In this document: positions 1 to 12,309 of the stretch, one piece after another
Position numbering within the stretch: position 1 is the stretch's first letter
How the letters are laid out: every line of letters starts with the position of its first letter
Source of the DNA: Sebastes aleutianus
Lineage: Eukaryota > Chordata > Actinopteri > Perciformes > Sebastidae
Assembly (NCBI GenBank): GCA_916700875.1
Contig: CAKAKS010000068.1
Location: forward strand, 32,088,127-32,152,126
Length of the DNA stretch: 64,000 nt
Direction of reading: 5' to 3'
Made by a program: the position numbers and the translations under genes
Notes under the pieces: generated by a model
The model's input: the letters and a program-made list of their open reading frames with translations, nothing else
What the model was told of the DNA's origin: nothing
The model's database searches: none

Positions 1-3000
1 AATGACAGGGGTCAGTTAATAAACAAACATTAAACTGTCTGCGGGATCCTCTCCTGGCACTTTGTTTTCTATAAATAAGCTTTATTAGTCTATTTTGATG
101 CTTTTTTTTATGCACTCTGACACCTTATTTACATTCAAAGTACAAAAAAATATCCCATTGTGAATCAATTTATTTTCAGTGTGAATTAGAAAATGATCGG
201 CGGGCCATTGGGCACCTGTCAGTTGTGTATCACTGCCTTAGAAGTCTTAAATTTAATTTACAAAAGTCTCGGTCTGTGGGAGACGCTACACACTTGTAAA
301 CTAAAAGTGGGATTGTTGCGACGGTGGCTTGTGTGTGCAGGAGGCTGTGGACCTGTAGCCAAGCCTCCAGGAAGAGCACCGGGTTGTGATGCAGATTTTC
401 GTAGTGGCCAAACGGCGGTACTACAACTTCCGTGTCTGTCACGTGATGCCATTGGGCCCAAAAAATACTTGTTTCCATAGACTTACTTTGGGAAAGAGAT
501 GTCCGTAACTCAGCGGATCATTTTGAGGTACATCAACTTCCCAGTGTGAATAGCCCTCATTTAAATCATTAGGTCCTAAAAGTTGTAAAATGCACTAATA
601 GCTGAATCCAGAGTTATTTCCCTTCCTCCGTTCATGTGAATGAGACCGAGGCTTTTAAATTCTAGTCATATTACAGTATGACGATATATATTTGTGTTTA
701 AAAGTTAACCAAGGCTGACTGAGAACATTTAGGAGTCTAAATGTTGGAGCCTTGACTTGGAAACTTCAGCTGGCCCAGTTTAAACTCAGCCTATTCGGTG
801 TCCAAAATTCATATGCTGTAAACATGAGTTTCTGGGAGTGTCGCAGTCGAAGTTTACTGTAGCTCCATTTACAAGACTGTCTTCCTGTAGAGCAGCTCTA
901 ACTCAAAACTATATGTTTATGTGACTGAAACTCTAATCAGCAGCTGTCTGTCTGCCTGAATGTCTCTCTGTCTCTCTGTCTGTCTGTCTGGACTGCTTGT
1001 CTCTCTGCTGGCTGGGCTTTATGCTGTAGCGCTCACTAGAGGCTGTAGGTGCCACAGCACCGTTACCTACGGTGGCCAACAAGGTCAATTCAGAAACACA
1101 TACAAAAATCTAAAACAAATACAACAACGGAAACGTGCTGCAGAAAACCAAAACAAATATATTAACAGCAAACATGCTGAAAATACAGAAACGATAATGA
1201 AAAGGAGTTTTACAGTATTATAAATGAGCAACAGATTTATGTAGCTATATAAGAATAAGACTACGGCCAAATGAAAAAGGAATACATAATTTTTTATGTC
1301 GCCTCATTACTCCACTTTTCTTCCCACTTCAAGAACAAACACACTGACCCAATCCCAACGTTCACACTCTCAGTCTCACAGACTTTAAGACGCGTTCCCA
1401 CAAAGTCTGTGAGGGTTTAGGGCCGTCCCACTGTCAAATCATCGAGTCCTTGAGGGCTCTCTCGCAGACATGTTGAGCCCTTTATGAACACTTTCCGTAA
1501 ATCCGCATTTCTGCAGATTTTGCCTGAGGGAATTACCCACAATTCATAGCTTTATGATGTTAAACACAGGGTCACCACGGTTACCAGGGGAAGCCCAGAG
1601 GCGTAAAAATAAGTAAGGGATAATGTACAGCGAGCCGGTCATTGTTGTGAAAGAATCTCCGACAGGGCGATGCTGTGCACCCCCCACAGTGGGGGTAATA
1701 ATAATTAGAATAGTTGAATATCTGTCTAGTATATACATTACTGTCTTGAGATATTCTTGACTGATTTGAGGTCAGATTGTTCCTCCCGTTGTGATCACAT
1801 AGACAATATTCACAGTGTAAAGAGCAGGGATACGGTGGTGAACATTAAGGCAGGTGAACTGTGACTTTCAGTTTATAATCGTGACGACGTGATGCCAATA
1901 CAAAGAAAACATAAGAAAAAAAGGTCGCTAAAACCTTATTATTTAAAACACTTCCTCATAAACAGTCTCACGCTTAAGCAGGCGCACTACTCGTCCATGA
2001 AAGTCCAAAGTGTTTTAAATAGTAAGGTATTAGCTAAAACAACAGTTTTATTTAGTATTTTAAGACATTAAACAAAACAACAGACATTCAACAGAGACAT
2101 TCAAAAGACAACAATACATAAACAAAACATCAAAACAGACACAGATAGCTCAGGAATGTGGGGATGGGGGTGCAAGGGCGACACCCGAAGCCCGCAACAT
2201 TCAATAGTTTTCCTTTCTTTTATAGGCTGTACATTCCTTAAACGAGCTACAACTAGTAGTCGGTCGACAGAAAAATAAACGGCAGCCCATCGTAACAGTC
2301 GACCGTTCGTTAAAGTAATTTTGCATGCAGAAATGTCAGAATCGCTGTTTTCAGTCTCTCAAATGCGGAGATGTCCTGCTTTTATTTTTTTTTTATATTT
2401 ATTTAATTTATATTTTATTGGCACAAAAACAAAACAGCAGCGACTTTACAAATAGTACAACAATGATAAGAACAGAGGAGAAATATCCAAGAAAAGTCTA
2501 AGACGGCTCAGATTGACATGAGACATAACAAACCCAAAAAAGGATGAAATAATAGTCCTAATAATTCTAGCCTATGACATTACGAGTACTCGGCAGGTGT
2601 CTTCACCCTATGCAGGAGAGAAATGCTTGTTAAGAAGCCTGCAGCAGTCATCCTGACTGACTGACCCAGCCTCACTGCCGTTTTAAATCAGGATTAGTTA
2701 TGTAACCAGGATTTATCCTTCTCTGAAACAGGGATCTTGCACAGCTCTCCCTCAAGATACAAGCAGATTGTCCTGTTACACTGCTGCTGCTGCTGCGAGC
2801 TTCTCTCACTCCGTCACTTTCTGCTCTTCTTTCTCTCAGCTCTCAGCGCCTTAATACAGATTGCTCAATCTGGCACACATACTGTACAGTTGATACACAA
2901 TGCACAAGTGTCTGTCCAGTCTGTCGCTTAATGCTCTTCATTCACAAAACACTTTTTCCCACTTTTATTCTTCCATAAGGATGGGATTATCTTGCTCAGG

Positions 3001-5184
3001 GTCACCTTGTTTCTTTACGCAGTCAAGAAAGGCAAGGACATTTAATCTAGATGGGACACAGCAATCCTTCAATCACAAAACATCACCGTTGAGTCCAGGC
3101 ACGCATTGATGCAAGATTTATTTGTATAGCTACTTATTCTTTCAGCAGCATCATGGTGTCAAAAAGTCAAATGTTCCCAGCAGATTTTCTGGAATGAGGT
3201 TAATCCAACAGGAATTACCCGTCAGATATTTGCTGCATAATTATTTACATATAATCATTCATAAATGCTGAGGCGTGTCCCGGTGATTATCTGTGTGGAT
3301 TAGCAGGGATCGCTTCATGTTCTTTAAGAGAGGTGACGTATCTAAACGTGTATTTAGATCTAAAGCCACAGTCCTGAAGGAGCTCCTCGGTCAGAGCCAC
3401 AGGGTCACAGCAGAGTGGGCTTCATTTTCAGTAAATACAAAAAATCTATCAATGAAATTTTAGGCCACCCCGTGTTCCTGGAATAGAGATCAGGTTGCCA
3501 GGTTGGTAGGAAAAAAAATCCATAGTTGACACAGATAAAATAGCAACAGTAGCCCCTGGTGGTCATAGAAGAGAAGTGCAACGAGCAGCCTCAAACTCAG
3601 TAGTACCTCACAGGCCTGCTGGGTTTACAACAGTACACAGTATGTCCTTTAGAAGATACTTTAGTCCAGAGCTCCTCCATCCTGGATGTGTGTGGCCCTT
3701 TACTGCGGCATGTGTAATGTAATAATCTACTCTCTAAATTGTAAACAATAGCATAGCTACATACGCTGTGATTATAAAATGAGACTTGTAACCAGAGGTG
3801 GGACCAAGTCATTGATTTGTAAGTCACAAGTATGTCTCAAGTCTTTGCGCTCAAGTCCTGAGTCCTAAACCAGTGATTCTCAAACTGTGGTGACCAGGAG
3901 GAAAATGTCAGGCACAATTAATGTTTTGATGTCGGATTCTTCTTCACGGAGGAACAGTAAACAAAATGTGTATACATCCATGGTAGCGATGTTGTTCATT
4001 CAGACAGACTGTAGGTTTACAGAATGGACAGATATTTGACAAAAAGAAAAACAGACGATGCTTCGGAGACTAACAAGACAACATGCTCATCTGACAGGAA
4101 TCAAAAGAAAATATGTCAAAGCAGAGCTGCACTGAGTCGTTCGAAGCTTCATTCATGACGTTGACATTCTAATTATTATTAAACTTACAGAAACATTAGC
4201 CTACCTTCCACCTCCTCTCTCAAAAACACACAGAGCGAGTAAACCGGCGCTCCGTCCGTCTCTGTAATTGCCTCAGTCCTCAGTCCAAGAGTCAAAATGA
4301 ATTGAAAAAAAGAGATTGCATTATTTCCAAAATTCAAAATATGCATATATTTCTACCTCCAGAAGGGGGAATGACAGAAAAAGATTTCAAACCACTGTCC
4401 TACTGGTTCAAACAAAGTGGATCTGGGGAATTAAGTGTAAGATAATCAATGCAAGTCCCAATAATATTCACCAAAAATAAAAAAGTCCAGAGTTCAACAA
4501 AAACAACAGCACTTTTGGGGGATTCAGCAATAAACAACAAAAGATATAAATTCAGTTTGTTCACTTCAGTTCAGTTATTTTCCCTCCATGAGTAAATCCT
4601 CTAATCCTAAAATATAACCCGTTTTAATCTTTGGGTTTAGGGGAAGCTTGGGAATCAAGTATTTTCAAGTCAAAAGGCTCAAGTCCAGATGAAGTCATGA
4701 GTCACTGGTGTTAAGGAGAAAGAAAAGAGTTAGGAAAGAGAGAGTTAAAATCAAGCAGAAACAAAAGTAAGATGATTTGTTCTCTTTTAACACACAAATA
4801 TTTGCTTCTATAAAGCATTAGAATTGTATTTGTGTGAGTCTGGTCGGCCACTGCAACCCACACTGTGTTTCGTGTCTATTTAAGAGCTGGTTCTCTGGAT
4901 TCACTCCGTCTACATTCGTTTATCCTTCTCGTGTGTTTTGTCGGTGACATTTTGTCGTTTCACATCCATCCAATGTCCCAGTGTGGTGAGTGTAGGTCGG
5001 TGCTGATCCATCTGTGATTTGAAGACGAGCTGTTGTGTTTTGTGTCGTGATTGACGTCGTGGATTGACTGACGTAGCCATGCAGCCGAGTGTGGGGGGGA
5101 GGGAGGGAGTGAGCTGGTGGTGGTGGGGAGGTTGGTGTGAAAATGTGATTGATTCCTAACAGATACGTTTTTCTTCCTCTTGAG
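1..5184. other. No exon recognised; probably MARK4 intron
   Basis: This interval lies just upstream of a MARK4 exon on the same strand and is probably intronic. I looked on the plus strand for the preceding MARK linker exon, and for the frame-shifting alternative exon expected before position 5185, and found neither. Visible content is a TC/TG-rich stretch around 950-1000, a T/A-rich stretch around 2380-2420, a short CTG run near 2783-2797 and the nested hAT remnants at 3793-4712 listed separately. Open frames here lack domain signatures and flanking splice signals that fit. Confidence 0.5.
3793..4712. mobile_element. Nested hAT-type transposon remnants in MARK4 intron
   Basis: The left edge reads CAGAGGTGGGACCAAGTC, followed by repeated CAAGTC-like words; the same CAAGTC/AAGTCATGAGTC vocabulary returns at 4665-4705, as in a common fish hAT-like repeat. 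Inside it lies a second element, roughly 3875-4412, starting CAGTGATTCTCAAACTGTGG and closing with a diverged inverted version. A short reading frame from 4024 begins MDRYLTKRKTDD, resembling the start of the hAT transposase pseudogene at 45.7 kb (MDRFLKRKSDV), then breaks. Boundaries are approximate, and no clean 8-bp target duplication was seen. Confidence 0.5.
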
Positions 5185-5229
5185 GGTCACAGACGAACCT
5201 GAGAGAATCAGCAGATCTCCGGTCACAAG
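5185..5229 (+). CDS. mark4: MARK4 penultimate coding exon (dual-frame)
   Basis: This 45-nt exon is bounded by a TTCTTCCTCTTGAG acceptor and a strong AAG|GTGAGT donor. Read with G5185 as the last base of a codon, it encodes VTDEPERISRSPVT plus AG of a split Ser codon completed by T8186. This matches the stretch of the long human MARK4 isoform that I recall as VTDEPERIGGPEVTS. Read with 5185-5186 as the last two bases of a codon, it encodes SQTNLRESADLRSQ plus G, matching the short isoform (SQTNLRESGDLRSQ). Both frames are open and join the next exon in phase. Upstream exons are not in the window or were not found. Confidence 0.88.
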
Positions 5230-5434
5230 GTGAGTTCACTTTTACACTTTTAATTCAACCGAAGTGCAGCAGAACAGAACATTACATTTCTTGTGTCAGC
5301 AGCAGCAGCATCACAAACAGTCTGCTTTTCATAATCTATCCATCAGTTCACCATGTTCTTAAAGAACCTTTAGTTTACTCCTCAAGAGAAGATATTTAGT
5401 GTGCTACACATGAATGACGGTGTTACTGCTGTTG

Positions 5435-6613
5435 TTAAAGGAACAGTGTGTGACACTTAGTAAGATCTATTGGCAGAAATTAAATATAATATGAATAATT
5501 ATGTTTTCTTTAGCGTATAATCACCTGAAAATAATGCCGTGTTTCTACAGTAGCCCAGAATGGACAAACCAAACACTGGCTAGAATAGTGCAACATTTTT
5601 GGAAATGCGCTTATTTACTGTCGTGCCGAAAATGATGGATCTTGCTTAATCCATCCAAAAACATGAGTGTAAAAACAAGTAATTGGCTATTTTATGGGGC
5701 TTATGTGCCAAGAAATAATCAGGCACATAAACCCAGAGAAACTGCAAACTGACTTTTTTATTACATTAGTGAGCTTTAGAGGTGCTGGTAGGTGGATTGT
5801 GTTTCCTCAGTACAGAGCCATAGATTGTATATAAGAATATATTATATATCTTATAGATATATAAGAAGTGGACGTACTCACCGTGACGTCACCTGTTGGT
5901 TTATGGACTGCCGTTTTGAAGCCTCGAGTTCAGCATTTTGGCCGTTGCCATCTTGTTTTTTTTTGCAACCAGAAGTGACACGAGAGGGTGGAGCAACCGA
6001 ACGCTGAATAAGACATTCAAGGCGACCAAAAAGGTTATAATTAACTTTCATGAACTGAAAACACACTGAAAGGGTTAAAGTTGTAAGACGAAAACACGGA
6101 CGACTCCCAGACCGGACAACGCCGTGGTAGCGACCTGTCAATCACAAGGTAGCCCCGCCCTAAAGCATCCCCTGCTTTATGGTCTATCTGACTCTAAATG
6201 GGACCATAATTTACTAAATGAACATCATGCTGTATTGAAGAAGACTTGAAACTAGCGATTGAGACCATAAACTCATGTTTACAATGTTTACTGAGGTAAT
6301 AAATCAAGTGAGAAGTAGGCTCATTTTCTCATAGACTTCTACACAACCAGACTTCTTTTTGCAACCAGAGGAGTCGCCCCCTGCTGGCTGTTAGAAAGAA
6401 TGCAGGTTTAAAACACTTCAGCATTGGCTTCACTTCTCAGACCCGTTGGTTGCTCACTGAGCCAGGCTAGCTGTTTCCCCGTTTTCAGTCTTTATGCTAA
6501 GCTAACTAGCTGCCGGCTCCAGCTACATATTTACCGTACAGACATGAGAGTGATGTCATCACCAAGGAAACAAATTAGCATATTTCCCTAAATGTTGAAC
6601 TATTCCTTTTAGT
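5435..6613. repeat. Mosaic of truncated MITE fragments in MARK4 intron
   Basis: It starts with TTAAAGGAACAGTGTG, the terminus also seen at 34183 and, diverged, at 58544. The family resemblance continues to about 5575. Around 5690-5790 and 6420-6613 are pieces of a different fish repeat that ends AACTATTCCTTTT, including the phrase GCTAAGCTAACTAGCTGCCGG. Between them, 5818-6180 holds a GTGACGTCACC-containing segment. No transposase coding is visible, and internal junctions are hard to place. Confidence 0.55.
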
Positions 6614-7945
6614 CTCTGCCTGACTGTGAGTCGCGTGTAGCACTTCAATTTGATTCCTTCAACCTCCGATTAAAATGCATTTCCAGTGACTTGTTGTCTA
6701 CAGAGAACAGCTTCTGTTCACGCTGCAGCTGTAAGTGTTTTCATTCTCAGGTGTGACTGAGAGCTGATGTTTTCTTCTGATCAGTTTCTAAACATCAGAA
6801 GTCTACACGGAGTCACACTTTTGCATGTGATCCAACATGGGAACTGGATTACGTTTCCAGCACAGATCCTGAATCATACTGCTTTTTTTGTGATTTTTAA
6901 ATGTTTCTCTTCCATGTGGCGAAGACACGAAGACATGTAGATTTGAAAGTGATCACACAGAGAATGATCACTATACATTCTCATTAAAACAGAACAGAAT
7001 ATGGATACTTCTCTGTCCTGGATCTTGTAGAACCAACAGCAGATTAACATCACGAAGCAATAATATATGCTATAAATGGTCAAACACAAACATCATAACA
7101 CCGACCTACTGTAGATTCCCCGAATACCTGTAACCACATGGCTGCAGACAAGACTGAGTGGGCTTACATGCGTTTATGAGGCTTATCCCGTTAATGTTTA
7201 CATGAGAACAGAGAAATCAGGTTATTAAATTAATATTAATAATTTTTAATAATTAGAAGCTTAAAGGCACAATACTGTAACATAAATAAATAACCATGAA
7301 GAAGCACATCTTACTGTCCGTTATCTGTTTCCTCTATAGGTTACATCCCACAACAAAAGCATTTACCAGAGCTAGATGTTGTACTCTCATTTTATTCCTA
7401 CTGTATTTGTTTCAGGGTTATCAGTGTCAGCGTATCCGTATGTTACTAAAGGTCTTGTGTACTTCCTCTCAGACTCAGCCGCCTCAGCCCAGTCTCAGTC
7501 TCAGGTTAAAAACAGCAGGTAAAGCAGCAGCAGCAGGATAACGTTAGCTAGCGGACTGTGGTGCTCCTTGTGATAGATGATCCCTGCAGGTAGAACCGTC
7601 ACCCTTTGATTTAAAAGATATATAACTTCCATCGTGTTTATCGACAGGTCAGTCCCTGAAACCCTCCCAGATCTTTGTGTGTTAGTTGGTGTTAAAGTGT
7701 GATTTTATGAATTTATCTGTGTAGTATGTTATTAATTATTATAAACTAGCATTCAAGAACAAAATAAATGTATTCTCAGTCCTTCACATGGGCAGTTTAT
7801 ATAAGGTTTGGTGTTGTACATTCATCGTAAAGTAAGTAAAGAGATGTTGTTAGACTATAAAATACACATTAACTTATCAGTGACCTAGATTGTTATGTAG
7901 AGATATATAAAAAAACAATATTGTATGATATTAATTGTTTTTTTT

Positions 7946-8185
7946 CTCCTCCCCCTTTCCCTAACCACTCATACATCCACATTCATACAACCATACTTTC
8001 ACTTCCATCACACACCCATCTCCCTTAAACTCAAACATATCTGCTCTCCTGTCCTCTTTATTTCCATCCTAACCTTTAACCCTCCAACCCTCCTGCTGTG
8101 AACATCACCCTCTCCCTGTCCTTTTTCTTTTCCTACATTTCCTCCTCCATCCTCTGTTTGCATCGCCCCTTCCTCCCCCTTCCAG
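7946..8185 (+). promoter_or_regulatory. Very long polypyrimidine tract before MARK4 last exon
   Basis: About 240 nt upstream of the terminal exon are almost continuously C/T-rich on the coding strand, with repeated CTCCTCC, CCTTTCC and TCTCCCT words, ending in the acceptor CCCCTTCCAG. Typical tracts are a few tens of nucleotides. A tract of this size can bind PTB-type repressors, so regulated use of the terminal exon is conceivable; that role is inference. Confidence 0.5.
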
Positions 8186-8519
8186 TCGCCATCTATCTGG
8201 GCATCAGAAAGCGGCCGAGCCCCGGACCCCCCGATGCGGCTGGGATGTGAGGGTGCGGAGCCCCCGCGACCCGGCCGAGGTGGTGCTCGCGCTGCGTGAG
8301 GCGGCGCAGGGCTGCGGCTGCCAGGTCCACCTGGCCGGGCCTTTCCTCCTGTCCTGCACCCACGGAGCAGCCGGCGCCCGCGTGGCCTTCGAGGCCGAGG
8401 TCTGCCAGCTGCCCAGCGGGCTGGGCCAGAGCAGCGGTGTGAGGTTCAAGCGCCTGTGGGGGGCACCGTTAGCCTTTAGGGACATCGCCACCAAAGTGTC
8501 CAAGGAGCTGGAGCTCTGA
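8186..8519 (+). CDS. mark4: MARK4 terminal coding exon with KA1 domain
   Basis: This is the last coding exon of a microtubule-affinity-regulating Ser/Thr kinase of the PAR-1/AMPK-related family, whose members phosphorylate tau/MAP-type proteins. After the split Ser codon the frame reads RHLSGHQKAAEPRTPRCGWD and runs into a complete KA1 domain, the C-terminal autoinhibitory and acidic-phospholipid-binding module. Landmarks are FLLSCTHGAAG, FEAEVCQLPSG, GVRFKRLWG, LAFRDIATKVSKELEL and stop TGA at 8517-8519. Start choice is set by the CTTCCAG acceptor at 8184-8185. In a second frame the first 65 nt encode VAIYLGIRKRPSPGPPDAAG then Met and stop (8248-8250), equivalent to the short MARK4 isoform (known ending ...KPPPGCSDSPGV). 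The exon is far more GC-rich than its surroundings. Assignment to MARK4 rather than MARK1-3 rests on the two alternative C-termini and the CKM neighbour. Confidence 0.93.
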
Positions 8520-10540
8520 GGGCGACAGGAGGCGGGGCAGATTGATAAACAGACAGGACAGGTCGAGGGATGAGGAGGAACAACGAGGAAGAAACCATCG
8601 CCTCCTCCTCTTCCTCCCTGGGCCCCACCTCATCTGATGCGGCTAGCGATGCCTCGCCTCCACCAAAGACCCTCTTCTCCCGATGCCGCCAATCACAGCC
8701 AGACAAACGGATGCACAGACACGGATAGACCGCCATCGGCAGACTTCTGATGACCCTTGACCTTGGAGCTGTCAGTGACCTACGACCCCTGCTTGAAACA
8801 CACCACCACCACCACCACCACCTCCATACTATGTGAGCCCATGGAGTTTATTTTTTTCTTCACGATTTCATGTTTGATGATAAGGATGGTGTTGCTGAGA
8901 GTGACGGAGATTGATAATTTGTTGTTGTTGACATTGTTATTCCTATTGTATCATATGTGTTGTCATCATTCCTTTTTAAAGAGCTGCTATTTAAAGAAAT
9001 GTTTTAATTTTTCTGTGTATTAAGTTTATTTTCTTTCTTTAATGCTTTTTAAAAATGGGCAGAAGTTTGACATCTGTTTTCATTCTCGGAAGTCACATAT
9101 TTTCAGAAGTGAGGTCGCAGTCTGACCTCCGACCTCTAGAGGGAGACATGCAGAAAAGCAGAGACTTGTGACGACTGAATGAAGCATCGCGGCCTTCCTG
9201 CCCATCCATTGATAACGCCCATTCACTGCTCAGCTGTTGGTTCTACTGTGTGTTGATAGCTGGCAGGTGAGCTGCTCACAGAGGAGTAAAGCTGCCTGAT
9301 AATACCGGACCCAGCTGATATGTTTTACTTGATAACCTGATAATTTGAGCTTAAACATAAACTCTACGTTGGCCCCATGCTACCTTTTATTAACAAGCAA
9401 AAGTCCTCTAAAAAAAAATGCAAAAAAGTGCAAAGCAGAACATTTTATTTTATTTTTTACTGGAGTACGCAGGAAAAAAAGAGACATTATTTTCCACTCA
9501 GCAGGTTTTATCTATTTAGATTATAAAAGCAGGCTTTGTCAGCCAATCAGAATGCATTATTCTGACAACAATACGTGCAGATTTGTACTATTAGTTCAAT
9601 TACATAAAGTCAGTTTAACATTTAACTAAACTAATTTTTTTACCCGTAACAAATGAAGCACATATCGTATGCTTTCACTGAGTGCCCAGACGACTAATAC
9701 GATTAAATCTGTGCCACAAATTGTTAAAAATCTTTTTAAAAAAGCTGGACAAACCGACCGTTGTATTGATTATTAATCAAATAGCATGTTTGTTTTTTTT
9801 GACTGGTCCCAGTTTTGATCTAATGTGATGGAAATTGAACTCAATATGATACAAAAAAATACAAATTCTCACTCCTTTTCCTGCGAGGCCACTGCAGACA
9901 TTGACCAAAACCCCGATCCAACATGAAGCTAAAAAGGGCGTTACTTTAGAGGATTTTTTTATAGACGACCTTCAAGCTTTTGTATAATTTGATCTCTTAT
10001 TCCAAAAACAAGTTTCCCTCACAAGATTACAGTAGCTCATACTGGTTTAGAGTAAAAGGAAGAGATGCAGGTTTTACTGGTAGCACTTAACAATATCACA
10101 GTCTGTCAGAACGCCATCGCCATCGCCATCGCTATTCCTCTAATGTAGTGCAATACAGCCACAAAGCCAAGAATCTAGACTTGAATAAGCATCGACTCAA
10201 TAGGGCGCCTTGTTTTGATTTATTTTTTTTATTTTTGATATGTTTTTAAAATTCATTGAGCACTTTTTTTTGTTGCTTTGTAGCCAGGATTGCATTGTTC
10301 TGTACTGGCAGACCTTTTTAATTCATCTGTATTTTTCTTTTGTAAATTGTTATAAATCCCACTGTCTCACACATTTAAGCCCACTGAAGGGAATAATGAC
10401 ATTCTGAATGCCCTTTTTTCCTTTACTTACATGCACCTCTTGGTATTATTCACTTCTCCTCTGTGAAACCTGCTGGAGTGATGGCTTCAGGTGTTCAGGT
10501 GGAGGTGCCATTTTGGTTTCAGTGGTGCCACGAAGTCATA
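8520..10540 (+). other. MARK4 3' UTR and intergenic DNA
   Basis: The region directly after the MARK4 stop is expected to include its 3' UTR. It contains a (CAC)n run at 8799-8821 and T-rich stretches. No canonical AATAAA was seen before 11267-11272; an ATTAAA lies at 9702-9707, so the cleavage site is unresolved. No convincing gene was seen on the minus strand. Confidence 0.4.
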
Positions 10541-11056
10541 TTAAAGTTACTACAAGGAACATTCAACTGTCTGTGAAACAGACTCAGTTTAATACTGATG
10601 CTTCTATATGACCTTCATAAGCAAACGAGACCGTCAGCGACAAGACTGGCTATTGTAGTGATGGTGGATATTCTTAATGCCTGTCACCGGGTCCGACTCC
10701 CCGCAACATCAGATGAAACGATTTACGTCACGCAAGTTCACCAGAAACTCCCTCAGCTCCTCCGGCCGCCTCGGAGAGCTCCTTGTCCGGCAGTAGCTGC
10801 TTGTTTGTGGCTGCAGGACCTGGAGCTCACCGCCCGCTTCCTGGGAGCGAACATCAAAACCACGCTGCTGGAGGCCCAGGCCGTATTGTAGCAGACTGTC
10901 AGACCCTGCTGCAGTAAAATTCAAGTTTTTTTAAAGGGAGTCTGGCAGCTGCACATCTTTTCGACTTAAGAAAGTGGCGGTTATGGAAACATTACTGCTT
11001 TTGTCCACAGGGGCCGCCAAAATCAAAAAAATATAAGTTCCTTGTAGCAACTTTAA
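10541..11056. mobile_element. TTAA-ended MITE, family with TTAAAGTTAC termini
   Basis: The left end TTAAAGTTACTACAAGGAAC is mirrored by an inverted GTTCCTTGTAGCAACTTTAA at the right end, giving a 516-bp non-autonomous element. A shorter relative lies at 23077-23413, sharing the internal GACTGTCAGACCCTGCTGCA and GGGAGTCTGGCAGCTGCA segments. The small open frames inside are not conserved between the copies, and there is no transposase coding. Confidence 0.8.
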
Positions 11057-11480
11057 GGAAACTGAGGGAAAGAACGTATATTGCCAAGAAGTGAAAGTCA
11101 CTTGTTCGTTCCATTGCATCATCAGCGAAGCGACGCTTCCACCATTTTGGACTGAAAGCGCCCACCAGACGCTATTAAAACGCCCGCCTAAAAAGTGGCG
11201 CACAAGAGTAAAACACATTTATTCCTATTCTATTGTCATATTCTACCTAAATGGCCTGTGTTGAATAATAAAATATTATAAATATAATAAGCGTTCAGTC
11301 CAAAACGGCGGCACCAGATGAAAAAAAAACACCGGAGTTTCGTCTCTTTGCTTCTATACTCTTTTTTTCACTGAGGTACAAAAATTCAAAATGCCGGCCT
11401 GTCTCCATATTGTTTCGTCAAATATAACATTTATTTTCATTTATTCTGATACATATAAACTGTAGACTTTTCCCTCCGTC

Positions 11481-11576
11481 GACCAATCAGGCTGCAGCAC
11501 AGCTGAGACGTGTATGACTGTTGACCAATCAGATTCCAGTATTACTGTAAGAGGTGTATGACTGTTAGCCAATCAG
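11481..11576. repeat. Degenerate 42-44 bp tandem repeat with CCAAT boxes
   Basis: GACCAATCAG or AGCCAATCAG recurs at 11481, 11523 and 11567, each preceded (for the last two) by GTGTATGACTGTT. This is a three-unit array with period 42-44 bp, each unit carrying a CCAAT motif. It lies between the convergent MARK4 and CKM genes; no function is evident. Confidence 0.6.
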
Positions 11577-12003
11577 ACTCCTGCCTCGTTAAGCCACTGT
11601 ATAATTTAAAAGCATACAACTTGATGAGGAAGTGGTTTAAGAAGAGACCTTGAATAACCTTTGAGAAATTAGATTTTCTTTTATAAAAACCACTTCATTA
11701 CAGAACGATTCAACAGAAAGTGCTCCATCGATCATATATTAACACTGACAACTCCAAAATTCAAAGGTTGTTGTACTTGTATTGTAACTCTATAAAGCCA
11801 AGCAATTATAACTTGTACTTTTAAAGTATGCAGCATCTAACAAAAACACTGATATGTGAAAGGAGAACGTTGGATAATACAGCAGATTTGTGATCATTAA
11901 AGCTGTAAAGTCTGCAGGAATTTATCTGTTTAATGGGAGATTTCAGCCGCAGCAGGTATCCATCACTGTCTGAAAATGTGAAGCTGTGATTTAGGGCTAG
12001 TTT

Positions 12004-12062
12004 TTGCATTTTTTTTTTGTGTGTGTGTGCTTGTGTGCGTGTGTATGTGTGTGTGTATGTAC
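12004..12062. repeat. Imperfect (GT)n microsatellite
   Basis: A T-run followed by interrupted GT dinucleotides with CTTG and GCGT interruptions. It gives rise to spurious low-complexity open frames on both strands. Confidence 0.8.
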
Positions 12063-12309
12063 AACTGGGCCTCACTCTCTGAACCTGTTCTGTAGATACA
12101 GTTGGGGCCATGCTTTAAGGCTACAGTTCTGTTGTATAGTGTGTTTGAAGCCGTCGCTGTTATCAAGAAAACTTAACTTATGGGCTGAAATTACGGAAAT
12201 GATCGACCTGCAATCCTGCATGTCTCCTAGGAAATAATGTGTGACACAAAAATAAAGACTTTCAACCTCTTTCATATTTTACGTCTATTTTATTTTCTCA
12301 GATATGGAT

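Noticed and set aside
8204..8503. 99-residue minus-strand frame opposite the MARK4 last exon
   Set aside because: Shadow of the GC-rich KA1 coding sequence; no independent evidence.
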